A stretch of DNA of 64,000 nt. It comes from Sphingomonas sp. 7/4-4 (GTDB lineage: Bacteria > Pseudomonadota > Alphaproteobacteria > Sphingomonadales > Sphingomonadaceae). The DNA lies in contig NZ_CP115960.1 in NCBI RefSeq assembly GCF_027941955.1, forward strand, positions 1,302,001-1,366,000. The letters run 5' to 3'. Positions within the stretch are counted from its first letter, which is position 1. Each line of letters begins with the position of its first letter. Below the pieces are notes generated by a model that saw only the letters and a program-made list of their open reading frames with translations, did not search any database and was not told the DNA's origin. The position numbers and the translations under genes are program-made. This document shows positions 19,141 through 28,111 of the stretch, in pieces.

Positions 19141-20492
19141 ATGGCCTTCACTCCGCAACAGGCGATCCTCGAACTCGGCGACGCCTTCTACGATCCCGTC
19201 CATGCCGCCCGCTTCCCCCAGGCGATCCTGCGCTTCCGCAACGATCGCGCGGCGGCCGAAGTCGGGCTCGACGCGCTGAGCGACGAACAATGGATCGCGC
19301 ACTTCGGCCGCTTCGAGCCGCTCCACGGCGGTCTTCAAGAGCCGCTGGCGCTGCGCTATCACGGCCATCAGTTCCGCGTGTACAATCCCGAGATCGGCGA
19401 CGGCCGCGGCTTCCTGTTCGCCCAGATGACCGACGACCGGGGCCGCCTGATGGACCTCGGCACCAAGGGATCGGGCCAGACCCCCTGGAGCCGCTTCGGC
19501 GACGGCCGCCTCACGCTGAAGGGCGGCGTCCGCGAGATCCTCGCCACCGAAATGCTCGAGGCGCTGGGAGTCGAGACCTCGCGCACTTTCTCGCTGATCG
19601 AGACCGGCGAGGAGCTCCATCGCGGCGACGAGCCCTCCCCCACCCGCTCGGCGGTGCTCGTCCGGCTCAGCCACGGCCATATCCGCATCGGCACTTTCCA
19701 GCGCCTCGCGCATTCGCAGGACACCGAGAATCTGCAGCGGCTGACCGGCTATGTGCTCCGTCATTATTATGGCGAGGAAGCCGGCGACGATGCCCCCAGC
19801 GCCTGCTCGCGCATGTCGCCGCGCGCACCGCGCGGATGGCGGGCCGGTTCATGGCCGCGGGCTTCGTCCACGGCGTGCTCAACAGCGACAATATCAACGT
19901 GACTGGCGAGAGCTTCGATTACGGCCCATGGCGCTTCGCCCCGAGCTGGGCACCCGGCTTCACTGCCGCCTATTTCGATCAGTCCGGGCTCTATTCCTTC
20001 GGCCGCCAGCCCGAGGCGATCTATTGGGACGTGATGCAGCTCGCCAGCTCGCTCCGGCTGATCTCCGAAGAGGAGCCGCTGATCGAAGCGATGGAGGTGT
20101 TCCCCGAGACCTTCCAGCGCGAGGTCGCCATTGCGATGCTCTGGCGGCTGGGCGTAGTGCCCCGAGGCCCTGAGTTTGACCGCCCGCTGATCGGTGCCAT
20201 CGAGGCGGCGCTGGTCGAAACGGACACGCCGATCGATCGCTTCTTCTTCGACGGGTTCGGCGGCACGCTCCCGGAAAGCTACGGCGAAGCCTTCGCCGCT
20301 CTCCGCGCCCAGCTCGCCGGGTACGAACCGCGCAAGCCCGGCGACCACGCTTATTGGTCCGATCCCGCCCCGTGCGCGATGCTCATCGACGAAGTCGAGG
20401 CGATCTGGGCGGCGATCGCGCAAGGCGACGACTGGGCACCGCTGACCGCCAAGGTCGTCGCGATCAGGCGAATGGGCGAGGCGCTTCGATAA
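19141..20492 (+). CDS. selO: Protein adenylyltransferase SelO (YdiU/UPF0061); one frameshift
   Basis: SelO is a pseudokinase that transfers AMP from ATP to Ser, Thr or Tyr of redox-related proteins. The family motifs YHGHQFRVYNPEIGDGRG, LGTKGSGQTPWSR and RFMAAGFVHGVLNSDNINV are present. The last contains the metal-binding asparagine/aspartate region. The frame breaks in a C run at 19793-19797 (C6 read as C5). Repair gives GDDAPQRLLAHVAARTARM. Length after repair is about 450 residues, slightly shorter than the E. coli protein. Confidence 0.9.
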
Positions 20493-20580
20493 TAGCACCG
20501 ACGGCATCCGAGGGGTTGGCAAGCCTCCGCCATTTCGGGCAATAGCATTGCCATTCTTCCGGGGACGCACGCAGAACATA

Positions 20581-21995
20581 ATGCCGGGAACGGAAATCAT
20601 CTCGACGGAGCCTGCAACCGGCGCCGTGCTCTGGCGCCAGAAGATCGGCGATGTCGACGTCGAGGTCGCGCATGCCCGCCGAAGCTGGGCCGAATGGGCC
20701 GCGCGTCCGCTCGCGTACCGAATCGAGGCGCTGCGCCGTTTCGCCAATGTCGTCCGCCAAAAAGCCGACGCCTTCACCGACCTGCTCGCGCGCGAGACCG
20801 GCAAGCCGCTCTGGGAGGCGCGCACCGAAGTCGAGACGGTGATCGGCAAGGTCGACATCTCGGTCTCCGCTTATTCGGAGCGCACCGGCCAGCGCCGGAT
20901 CGAAGCGCCGATGAACACGCGGCTGGCGCTGCGGCACAAGCCGCACGGCGTGCTCGCGGTGCTCGGCCCCTATAATTTCCCCGCGCACCTTCCCAACGGC
21001 CACATCGTCCCTGCCTTGCTCGCCGGCAATGCCGTGGTGTTCAAACCCTCCGAGAAGACCCCGCGAGCGGCGCATTCCTCGTCGATTGCTTCCACGCCGC
21101 CGGCATTCCCGAAGGCTGCATCCGCCTGCTGATCGGCGGCCCGGAAGAAGGCAAGGCGCTCGCCGCGCATCCCGATATCGACGGGTTGCTGTTCACCGGA
21201 TCGGCCAATACCGGCATCGCGCTCAACCGCCAGTTCGCCACCCGGCCGGAGAAGATCCTCGCGCTCGAAATGGGCGGCAACAACCCGATCGTCGTCTGGG
21301 ACACCCCCGATCTCTATTCCGCCGCGGTGCTCGTCATCCAGTCGGCCTTCACCACCGCCGGCCAGCGCTGCACAGCTGCGCGCCGGCTGATCGTCGACCA
21401 GAATCTCTACGATCCGCTGATGGAGGAAGTGAACAAGCTGATCGGCCGGCTGATCATCGGCGAGCCGCACGCCGATCCCGCGCCGTTCATGGGCCCGGTG
21501 ATCGACAACGATGCCGCGGACCTGCTGACCGAGAGCTTCCTCGCGCTCTCGACGATGGGCGGGCGACCGCTCAAGCACATGGAGCGCCCGATCGAGGGTC
21601 GGCCGTTCATCACTCCCGGCCTGATCGACATGACCCAGGCCAACGACAAGCCCGATGTCGAACTGTTCGGCCCGGTCCTGCAGATCTATCGCAAGGCGAC
21701 GTTCGAAGAGGCGATCGCCGAGGCCAACGACACGCGTTATGGCCTGTCGGCGTCGCTGGTCAGCCAGAATCCGCGGCTTTACGACCAGTTCTGGGCCAAT
21801 ATCCGCGCCGGCATCGTCAACTGGAACCGCCCGACCAACGGCGCGTCCTCGTCAGCCCCGTTCGGCGGAGTCGGCTGGTCGGGCAATCACCGCCCCAGCG
21901 CCTATTACGCCGCGGACTATTGCGCTTATCCGGTGGTCTCGTCGGAATCCGAGCAGGCACGCGCCGCCATCGGGCTGGGGTTGCGCGACGCCTGA
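20581..21995 (+). CDS. astD: Succinylglutamate-semialdehyde dehydrogenase (AstD-type aldehyde dehydrogenase); one frameshift
   Basis: An aldehyde dehydrogenase of about 471 residues with LGPYNFPAHLPNGHIVPALL, the glutamate in LALEMGGNNP and the catalytic cysteine in TTAGQRCTAARR. These are the AstD variants of the family motifs. AstD oxidises N-succinylglutamate semialdehyde in arginine catabolism. The other ast genes are not in the window, so the substrate is inferred. The frame breaks at 21059-21062 (C5 read as C4), with EKTPASGAFLVDCFHAAGIP after repair. The start at 20581 is preferred over 20548, although neither has a strong ribosome site. Confidence 0.8.
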
Positions 21996-22189
21996 GCGAA
22001 CCGCCGCAGCCACGGGCCCGCGTGGACGACGCTCATCAGCAGATACATCGGCACCATCCCGCCAAAGGGCGATGCCGCCGCGCAGAGCATATCCGCTGCG
22101 CCACCGCCCTGCGCCGTCAACAGCGCCATGAGCGCGAAGCCCGGGGCCGCCGCCAGCGCGAGCGCGTCGGCGGCCCGGCTCGCGATCAT
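21926..22189 (-). CDS. Small membrane protein coupled to the DUF899 gene
   Basis: This 87-residue hydrophobic protein has two likely membrane segments (about residues 8-27 and 35-55). Its ATG overlaps the TGA of the DUF899 gene (ATGA), the main reason to accept it. It runs 70 bp into the 3' end of the convergent astD-like gene. No family recognised. Confidence 0.6.
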   Translation of the reverse strand: MIASRAADALALAAAPGFALMALLTAQGGGAADMLCAAASPFGGMVPMYLLMSVVHAGPWLRRFAQASRNPSPMAARACSDSDETTG

Positions 22190-22944
22190 GGCGCCTTGTC
22201 GGCGTTGCGGAACGCCGCCTCGCCTGCGTCCGACACTTCGACCCATTTGGGATCGGGAGCGGCCTCGGTTTCGTAATTGTCGTGCCAGTTCCACCATTTG
22301 TACGTCGGCGTCTGCGGATAGCCCTCGGGCGAGATCTTCCCACACTTCCTGCCGGCCGAGTGGAGTCAGATCGAGATAGCTCCACACCGTCCCCACCGCC
22401 TCGTCGCCGCGATTGTTGATGAAATAGGTGCGGTAGATGCGGTCGCCGTCGCGGATGAAGACATTATGGCCATGCCATTCGTCGACGCCGAAATCCTTGT
22501 CGAAATCGTCGGTCATCGTCACCCACGGCATATCCCAGCCCATCCGCGCCTTGAGCCGCGCGATATCGGCCTGTGGCGCGCGCGAGGCATAGACGAGCGT
22601 GGTGTCGCGCGCGTTCAGATGTGCGAGATGCGACACCTGATCGGCGCCGAGCGAGCAGCCGCGGCAGGCATGATCGGGCCAGCCGAACACACCGGGCTCG
22701 AAAAAGGCGCGATAGACGATCAGCTGGCTGCGTCCGGCGAACAGGTCGAGCAGGCTCATCTTTCCGCCCGGTCCTTCGAACACATAGTCCTTGTCGACCG
22801 CCATCCACGGCATCCGCCGCCGCTCGGCGGCCAGCGCGTCGCGGGCGCGACTATGCGCCTTCTCCTTGACGAGCAGGTCCGCGCGAGCGGCTTCCCATGC
22901 CTCCGGTGCGACCACGGGGGATGATTTTTCGGCAATTCCTGCAT
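22186..22944 (-). CDS. DUF899 thioredoxin-like family protein; two frameshifts
   Basis: DUF899 proteins have a thioredoxin fold. Here the core has MSLLDLFAGRSQLIVYRAFF, the single-cysteine region DHACRGCSLGAD and a DLTPLGRQE stretch near the end. I start at 22944 (MQELPKNHPP), three bases after the upstream gene stops. Two indels break it: a C6 run read as C5 at 22916-22920, and the plus-strand word CGAGATC at 22330-22336, which should read CGAATC and gives WEDSPEGYPQ. It is part of the ArsR - SRPBCC - DUF899 - membrane protein operon. The reaction is unknown. Confidence 0.83.
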
Positions 22945-22946
22945 GC

Positions 22947-23417
22947 TCACTGCTCCTGTTCGCCGGTGACTGCACCGATGCGCGCGATGACCGTGCCCCA
23001 GCCGTTGCTCATGTTCCGATAGGTGCTGTCGTTGCGCGGCAGGACGAAGCCCGAATGGATGACCCGCAGGCGTGTGCCGCCCTCCGCCGCCTCCAGCGTG
23101 TAGGTGACCACGGTATCGAGCAGCGAGCCGTAACCCGCATTGCCCTCGTGGCCGCCCTTCCACGAATAGGCGAAGCGCTGGTTGGGGATCACCTCCAGCA
23201 CCTGGCAGTGGATCGTCCCGTCCCACTCGCCCGCCGGCGTCGTCTGGTAGGTGAAGCGGTTGCCCGCCACGGGCGCGAAGTCGCTCGGCACCATGCCCAG
23301 CCAGCGCGCCATCAATTCGCCCGAGGTCAGCGTCTTCCAGATCGTCTCGGGAGCGTGCGGAAACACTTCGTCGACCGTGATCTCGCGGGCGCGGGTCTGC
23401 AATGCGGCGTCGTTCAT
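22947..23417 (-). CDS. SRPBCC / AHSA1-domain protein
   Basis: This 156-residue protein has the activator-of-Hsp90-ATPase-like (AHSA1) fold signature: EITVDEVFPHAPETIWKTLT near the start, LMARWLGMVPSDF and a C-terminal helix region. These small ligand-binding proteins often sit right behind an ArsR-type repressor, as here, where the ATG overlaps the arsR stop by four bases. The ligand is unknown. DUF899 follows three bases later. Confidence 0.9.
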   Translation of the reverse strand: MNDAALQTRAREITVDEVFPHAPETIWKTLTSGELMARWLGMVPSDFAPVAGNRFTYQTTPAGEWDGTIHCQVLEVIPNQRFAYSWKGGHEGNAGYGSLLDTVVTYTLEAAEGGTRLRVIHSGFVLPRNDSTYRNMSNGWGTVIARIGAVTGEQEQ

Positions 23418-23743
23418 GGATCGATCTCCTTCAAAAGGTTACGCAGCGTATCGAGGCGTTCGCGCCAGAAGACCTCGTAATGGTCCAGCCAGTCGAACAG
23501 CGGCGCCAGGCCTTCGGGCTTGGCGCGATAATAGACGTTCCGCCCCTGCGGACGCTCGGCGACGAGGCCCGCCAGCTTGAGCGACTTGAGATGCTGCGAG
23601 ACCGCGCCCTGGGTCACTCCGCTCGAGCGGGTCAGTTCGGCGACGTTGATTTCCTTCGCGCGGGCAATCCGCTCGAACACGGCGCGCCGCGTCGGATCGG
23701 CGAGCGCGCGCATGACGGAATCGATGGGGCTGGGCTGGATCAT
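23414..23743 (-). CDS. ArsR-family winged-helix repressor
   Basis: This 109-residue regulator has the recognition-helix region VAELTRSSGVTQGAVSQHLK followed by the wing GRNVYYRAKPEGLAPL. It lacks the ELCVC metal site of arsenic sensors, so it is of the non-metal group that commonly precedes AHSA1 genes. I start at ATG 23743. A TTG at 23752 is possible but lies inside the -10 element. It heads the operon ending at 21926 and probably represses its own promoter through the palindrome just upstream. Confidence 0.88.
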   Translation of the reverse strand: MIQPSPIDSVMRALADPTRRAVFERIARAKEINVAELTRSSGVTQGAVSQHLKSLKLAGLVAERPQGRNVYYRAKPEGLAPLFDWLDHYEVFWRERLDTLRNLLKEIDP

Positions 23744-23749
23744 GCGAAT

Positions 23750-23785
23750 CAATTAGGCTGCGCTAATGCATTAGTCAATGCTAAT
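23750..23785 (-). promoter_or_regulatory. Promoter with palindromic operator for the arsR operon
   Basis: On the minus strand TTGACT (23778-23773) and TAATTG (23755-23750) are separated by 17 bases, a good -35/-10 pair. The perfect palindrome TAATGCATTA (23764-23773) lies in the spacer, and ATTAG/CTAAT arms overlap it (23770-23785). Transcription would begin about at the ATG 23743, giving a leaderless mRNA. Confidence 0.6.
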
Positions 23786-23844
23786 TTGTGTTCCGCGTGA
23801 TGCACGGGTGGACAGCCGGGCCTGAAGCTGGCTATCGGCGAGCG

Positions 23845-24045
23845 ATGCCAGTCACTGCCACGATCATGAATTCCACCACCGGCCAGCCGATCCAGAAGCT
23901 GACCTTCGGCCGCATGCCCAAGCCCTGGGCTTCGTTCACGCTGGAAAGCGGCGAACTCGTCACCGCCGATCGCGTCGATGTCGGCAAGCCCGCACCCGGC
24001 AAGGTCGTGGTGCCGGTCTCGGTGTGGGTCACGCCGAAGAAATAG
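23845..24045 (+). CDS. Hypothetical 66-residue protein
   Basis: The frame MPVTATIMNSTTGQPIQKLT...WVTPKK is basic at the end and has beta-strand-like alternation in the second half. It is the only frame with plausible protein character in this gap. It has no strong ribosome site and a similar-length frame lies opposite, so support is weak. No family recognised. Confidence 0.4.
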   Translation: MPVTATIMNSTTGQPIQKLTFGRMPKPWASFTLESGELVTADRVDVGKPAPGKVVVPVSVWVTPKK

Positions 24046-24076
24046 CGAGCAGCGCCAAGGCGTATCGGCATTCATT

Positions 24077-24240
24077 TCCCTCTCCCGTCGGGAGAGGGTT
24101 GCGCAGACTTGGACCCGCTTCTTCAGCGGGCCCTAGTCGGAGCTGGGTGAGGGATCACCCTGTCGATAGCAGGACACCCTCACCCAGCTACGCTAGGCAG
24201 CAAGCTGCCAAGCTTCGCTACCTCTCCCACAGGGAGAGGA
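24077..24240. repeat. Compound palindromic repeat (CCCTCTCCC / GCTGGGTGAGGG type)
   Basis: Three nested or serial hairpins are visible: CCCTCTCCCG/CGGGAGAGGG at the left edge, GCTGGGTGAGGG/CCCTCACCCAGC in the middle, and CCTCTCCC/GGGAGAGG at the right edge. The outer CCCTCTCCC and GGGAGAGG words also pair across the whole element. It lies in the gap before the Bax inhibitor operon. Confidence 0.7.
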
Positions 24241-24344
24241 GAAGAGCACCCGAATGTCGGCCTAGCCACGCCGTCTTCCCACCACTCCGATTGTAACGAA
24301 ACATTGCCGCTATCCGCGGCGCATTGAATCCCCCGACCCGCCTC

Positions 24345-24440
24345 CCTAGATTCAAACCTGCGGGACCGGGCCCCTCTGGCGGCGGCTTCACCTGAAGCCC
24401 CGTGATGTCGGACCGCATCGAGCTAGCTCGGTGCAGGTTT
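24345..24440 (+). ncRNA. Candidate structured RNA or 5' leader upstream of the DUF465 gene
   Basis: AAACCTGC (24354-24361) pairs exactly with GCAGGTTT (24433-24440) and would close a domain. Inside it are two strong hairpins: GGCTTC-ACCT-GAAGCC (24384-24399) and GCATCGAGC/GCTCGGTGC (24415-24434), the latter stacking on the closing stem. The stretch has no reading frame and precedes the gene at 24512 by 70 bp. It matches no RNA family that I can name. Confidence 0.35.
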
Positions 24441-24511
24441 TGGCGGCTATCCGTCACCCCCTCACCGAGAGACCGGCTCGATCGATGTAACTGTCGATTG
24501 GAGTGGCACGC

Positions 24512-24727
24512 GTGAGTAACCTTATCGAGCGGCTGATCGCCGCACACCGCATCCTCAACCGCGAAATCCGCCGCGAGCTCGCTCGCCGGTTTCCTGATCG
24601 CTTGCGCCTCACCCGGCTCAAGAAGGAGCGGCTCGCGATCAAGGACCGGCTGTTCCGTCACTTCCCCGATGCGGCCGAGATGCGCCGCGTCGCGCGCGGT
24701 GCCATCGCCCGCGCCCGCCACGCCTAG
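24512..24727 (+). CDS. Small helical protein, DUF465/YdcH-like
   Basis: This 71-residue, very basic, all-helical protein carries RLTRLKKERLAIKDRL, the coiled-coil pattern of the DUF465/YdcH family. I use GTG 24512, eight bases after GGAG. GTG 24503 would sit too close to the box. It ends 12 bp before the Bax inhibitor gene and is probably co-transcribed. Function is unknown. Confidence 0.7.
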   Translation: MSNLIERLIAAHRILNREIRRELARRFPDRLRLTRLKKERLAIKDRLFRHFPDAAEMRRVARGAIARARHA

Positions 24728-24739
24728 GAGAAACCACCA

Positions 24740-25453
24740 GTGGACAATCTTTCCGCCTTCAACCGCGGCGCCGCCAGTGCCGCGCAGGTCCGCTACGATG
24801 AGGGCCTGCGCCGGCACATGCTCGGCATCTATCGCAACATGGGGCTAGGCCTCGCCATCACCGGCGCGATCGCACTGCTCGTGGCGAGTTCACCGCCGTT
24901 GGTCGCCCTGATCTTCGGCACGTCACTGAAGTGGGTGGCGATGCTGGCCCCGCTCGCCTTCATCTTCTTCTTCACCTTCCGGGTGGAGCGGATGACCACC
25001 GCCGGCGCGCGCACGGCCTTCTTCGCCTTCGCGGGCGTGATGGGCGTGTCGATGGCGAGCATCTTCCTCGTCTTCACCGGCACCAGCATCGCGATGGCGT
25101 TCTTCACTGCCTCGGCGATGTTCGCGGGCCTCAGCCTGTGGGGCTATACCACCAATCGCGACCTCACCGGCATGGGGACCTTCCTGTTCGTCGGCCTGAT
25201 CGCCGTGATCGGCGCGAGCCTCGTCAATCTGTTCCTCGGCTCGAGCCTGTTGCAGATGGCGCTCTCGGTGGTCGGCGTCGTCGTCTTCGCGGGCCTCACC
25301 GCCTGGGACACGCAGCGCCTGAAGAGCGAATATATCGTCTACGGCAACAGCCAGGCCGCCGAAAAGCTCGCGGTGATGGGCGCACTGTCGCTGTATCTCA
25401 ACCTCATCAACATGTTCCAGCTGCTGCTGGGGCTGATGGGCGAACGGGAGTAA
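24740..25453 (+). CDS. Bax inhibitor-1 / YccA family membrane protein
   Basis: This 237-residue protein has seven membrane segments. The N-terminal RRHMLGIYRNMGLGLAITG and the C-terminal AWDTQRLKSEYI, SLYLNLINMFQLLL are standard for the BI-1/YccA/YbhL family. Bacterial members interact with the FtsH protease or act as pH-gated calcium leak channels. The GTG start at 24740 follows a TAGGAGAAA box. A zinc-ribbon gene follows four bases later. Confidence 0.93.
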   Translation: MDNLSAFNRGAASAAQVRYDEGLRRHMLGIYRNMGLGLAITGAIALLVASSPPLVALIFGTSLKWVAMLAPLAFIFFFTFRVERMTTAGARTAFFAFAGVMGVSMASIFLVFTGTSIAMAFFTASAMFAGLSLWGYTTNRDLTGMGTFLFVGLIAVIGASLVNLFLGSSLLQMALSVVGVVVFAGLTAWDTQRLKSEYIVYGNSQAAEKLAVMGALSLYLNLINMFQLLLGLMGERE

Positions 25454-25457
25454 TCGC

Positions 25458-25760
25458 ATGACCGGCACTTTCGCCTGCCCCGTCGACGGCACCAAATTGG
25501 TGCCGATGGAGCGCTCGGGCATCGAGATCGATCATTGCCCCAGCTGCCGCGGCGTCTGGCTCGATCGCGGCGAGCTCGACAAGATCATCGAGCGCAGCGC
25601 CACCTCAGCGGCGCCGGTGCTCCCCCAGCAGTCGCAGCCCGCGCCGCAGTCTGTCCCCTGGTCGGACGAGCGTCCGCGCTATGACGATCGCCAGCGCCAC
25701 CATGGCGGCCATTATCCGCACAAGAAGCGCAAGTCCTTCCTCGAAGAGCTGTTCGACTAA
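25458..25760 (+). CDS. TFIIB-type zinc-ribbon protein
   Basis: This 100-residue protein has one zinc ribbon: CPVDGTKL near residue 7 and CPSCRGVWLDRGELDKI near residue 28. A disordered His/Arg/Pro-rich linker and a conserved tail KRKSFLEELFD follow. The tail and ribbon are typical of the zf-TFIIB family in proteobacteria, whose role is unknown. It is the last gene of the DUF465 - BI-1 operon. Confidence 0.88.
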   Translation: MTGTFACPVDGTKLVPMERSGIEIDHCPSCRGVWLDRGELDKIIERSATSAAPVLPQQSQPAPQSVPWSDERPRYDDRQRHHGGHYPHKKRKSFLEELFD

Positions 25761-25875
25761 GTCCCCCTTTCCCCGAACAGCTTGAACCTCGCCCGTCGCC
25801 GATCCTTCGGCGGCGGGCGTTTCTTGCCCGTCCGCCGTCGCTATCGTCCTCCTCCAACGATCGGGAGAGCAAGCA

Positions 25876-27219
25876 ATGGTCACGCGCAGAACAATGCTCG
25901 GTACCGCCGCGGCACTTACGGCGACCGCCATTCTCCCGGCCCGCGCTGCCCCCGCCCCGGCTTTCGTCCGGCGGGAAGGCACACGGCTGATGCTCGGCGG
26001 CAAGCCGTATCGCTTCGCCGGGGCGAACCTCTGGTACGCCGCCTGGCTCGGCGCCGACGCCCCTTATGGCAATCGCGCGCGACTGAAGCGCGAGCTCGAC
26101 ACGCTCGCCGCCACCGGCGTCACCAACCTGCGCATCGCCGCCTCGGCCGAGGATTCGCCGCTCAGGAACTCGGTCAAACCGGCCTTCCACGGCGCCGCGC
26201 CCGATTCCGCCGATCCGGCGCTGCTCGGCGGGCTCGATTTCTGCCTCGCCGAGATGGGCAAACGCGGCATGACGGCAGTGCTGTATCTGACCAATTTCTG
26301 GGAATGGTCGGGCGGGATGATGACCTATCTCTATTACGTCACCGGCAAATACATGGACGTCAACGATCCGGCGCATCCGTGGCCGGCCTTTCCCAACGCC
26401 GTCGCCCAATTCTACGCCAATCCCAAGGCCGTCGCACGCAATCACGCCTGGGTCCGCCGCATCGTCGGCCGCACCAACAATGTCACCGGCATCGCCTATC
26501 GCGACGATCCGACGATCATGGCGTGGCAGCTCGCCAATGAGCCGCGCCCCGGCGGCGACCTCGCCACCGCAACGCCCTTGCTCTCCGCCTACAACGCGTG
26601 GATCCAGGACAGCGCGAAGCTGATCAAGTCGATCGACCGCAACCACCTCGTCTCGACCGGCAGCGAGGGCCTGAAGGGCAGCGTCGAGAGCGCCGACATC
26701 TTCCGCAAGGCGCACAATGTTCCCGAGATCGACTATCTCACCACGCATATCTGGCCGCTCAACTGGAGCTGGGTCGACGCGAAGGACATATCCGGCACGC
26801 ATGCCGCCGCCACGGCGAAGGTCGCCGAGTATCTCCGGCAGCATCAGGCGCTGGCGAAAGAGCTGGGCAAGCCGTTGGTGATCGAGGAATTCGGCTATCC
26901 GCGCGACGGCGGCGGCTATGATCCGGAAGCAAGCACGCACTTCAAGGACCTGTATTACCAGCAGATCTATGATGCTGTGCTCAACAGCGCGCGCACCGGC
27001 GGCCCGATCATGGGCTCGAACTTCTGGGCATGGAACGGCGCCGGCCGCGCGGCCCATGGCGACCACCGTTTCCGCCCCGGCGACACTGCCTGGCTCGGCG
27101 ATCCCCCGCACGAACCGCAGGGCTGGTACGGCGTATTCGACACCGACGCGACTACTCGCGCGGTGATCGCGGCGCACGCAAAGGCCTTGGCGAGCGTGGG
27201 CGAGCCGATTGCGGCGTAA
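25876..27219 (+). CDS. GH5 endo-1,4-beta-mannanase, probably Tat-exported
   Basis: This 447-residue glycoside hydrolase has the acid/base glutamate in WQLANEPRPGG and the nucleophile in VIEEFGYPRDGG, the family 5 pair. The fold motifs FAGANLWYAAW and LYLTNFWEWSGGM fit the mannanase subfamily (GH5_7). The N-terminus TRRTMLGTAAALTATAI is a twin-arginine-type signal. It would cleave beta-mannans outside the cytoplasm. It stands alone between the zinc-ribbon gene and cobA and is followed by a hairpin at 27223. Confidence 0.88.
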   Translation: MVTRRTMLGTAAALTATAILPARAAPAPAFVRREGTRLMLGGKPYRFAGANLWYAAWLGADAPYGNRARLKRELDTLAATGVTNLRIAASAEDSPLRNSVKPAFHGAAPDSADPALLGGLDFCLAEMGKRGMTAVLYLTNFWEWSGGMMTYLYYVTGKYMDVNDPAHPWPAFPNAVAQFYANPKAVARNHAWVRRIVGRTNNVTGIAYRDDPTIMAWQLANEPRPGGDLATATPLLSAYNAWIQDSAKLIKSIDRNHLVSTGSEGLKGSVESADIFRKAHNVPEIDYLTTHIWPLNWSWVDAKDISGTHAAATAKVAEYLRQHQALAKELGKPLVIEEFGYPRDGGGYDPEASTHFKDLYYQQIYDAVLNSARTGGPIMGSNFWAWNGAGRAAHGDHRFRPGDTAWLGDPPHEPQGWYGVFDTDATTRAVIAAHAKALASVGEPIAA

Positions 27220-27222
27220 CTG

Positions 27223-27245
27223 ATCCTCCCCCGCAAGGGGAGGAT
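27223..27245 (+). terminator. Hairpin after the mannanase gene
   Basis: ATCCTCCCC-CGCAA-GGGGAGGAT is a perfect nine-base-pair stem four bases after the stop codon. There is no T run, so it may act as an mRNA end or simply be one more CCTCCCC repeat. Confidence 0.45.
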
Positions 27246-27325
27246 ATACGCCCCGCGAAAGCTCCGCTACGCCCCCCAAGCATCCTTCGATTGCCCCTCG
27301 CGCCGCAGAAGCCCATCTGCCCTCC

Positions 27326-28111
27326 ATGGCATCTCTGCTCGATCCTTCCGCGCGTGGGCGCGTCATCCTTGTCGGTGCCGGCCCGGGCGATCCCGGGCTG
27401 CTCACCGTGCGTGCCGTCGAGGCGCTCAAGCAGGCGGACGTGCTCGTCCATGACGGCCTCGTCGATCCGCGCGTGCTCGATCTCGCCCCGCGCGCGCACC
27501 GCATCTCGGTCGCCAAGCAGCGGGCCCGCCACACGCTGTCGCAGGAAGCGATCAACGCGCTGATCATCGCGCATGTGAAGACCGGGGCGATCGTCGTGCG
27601 GCTGAAGGGCGGCGACCCGTTCATCTTCGGCCGCGGCGGCGAGGAAGTCGAAGCCGTGCGCGCGGCCGGGCTCCCCGTCGAAGTCATTCCCGGCATCTCC
27701 GCCGCTTTGGGCGCTGCCGCCGAGGCGATGCTTCCGCTAACCCATCGCGACTGGTCGAGCGCGGTCAGCTTCGTCGCCGGCCAGTGCAAGGGCCTCAGCG
27801 AACAGGATTGGTCGGGCCTCGCCGGCAAGGGCCGCACGCTCGTCATCTACATGGGCGTCGCGACCTGCCCCGACATCGCCGACAAGTTGATGGCCGACGG
27901 CGTCGCCCCCGACATGCCCGTCGCGGTGCTCGAGCGCGGCACGCTCGAAGGCAGCCGCGCGCTGCGCACCCTGCTCGCCGATCTCGGCCCGATGGTCGCG
28001 CGCGAAAAGGTCCGCAGCCCGGCGATCATCGTCGTCGGCGAAGTCGTGATGCTCGCCGATGCGGAGGACAAGCTCGCCGCATGGGCCCAGGCTGCGGAGG
28101 CACTCGCATGA
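27326..28111 (+). CDS. cobA: Uroporphyrinogen-III C-methyltransferase
   Basis: This 261-residue SUMT methylates uroporphyrinogen III at C2 and C7 with SAM, giving precorrin-2 for siroheme or cobalamin. Motifs include VGAGPGDPGLLTVRAVEAL, VRLKGGDPFIFGRGGEE and VIPGISAALGAAA. It lacks the CysG N-terminal dehydrogenase/chelatase domain, which must be encoded elsewhere. Its ATGA overlap with the next gene and the sulfite reductase downstream point to a role in siroheme supply. Confidence 0.93.
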   Translation: MASLLDPSARGRVILVGAGPGDPGLLTVRAVEALKQADVLVHDGLVDPRVLDLAPRAHRISVAKQRARHTLSQEAINALIIAHVKTGAIVVRLKGGDPFIFGRGGEEVEAVRAAGLPVEVIPGISAALGAAAEAMLPLTHRDWSSAVSFVAGQCKGLSEQDWSGLAGKGRTLVIYMGVATCPDIADKLMADGVAPDMPVAVLERGTLEGSRALRTLLADLGPMVAREKVRSPAIIVVGEVVMLADAEDKLAAWAQAAEALA

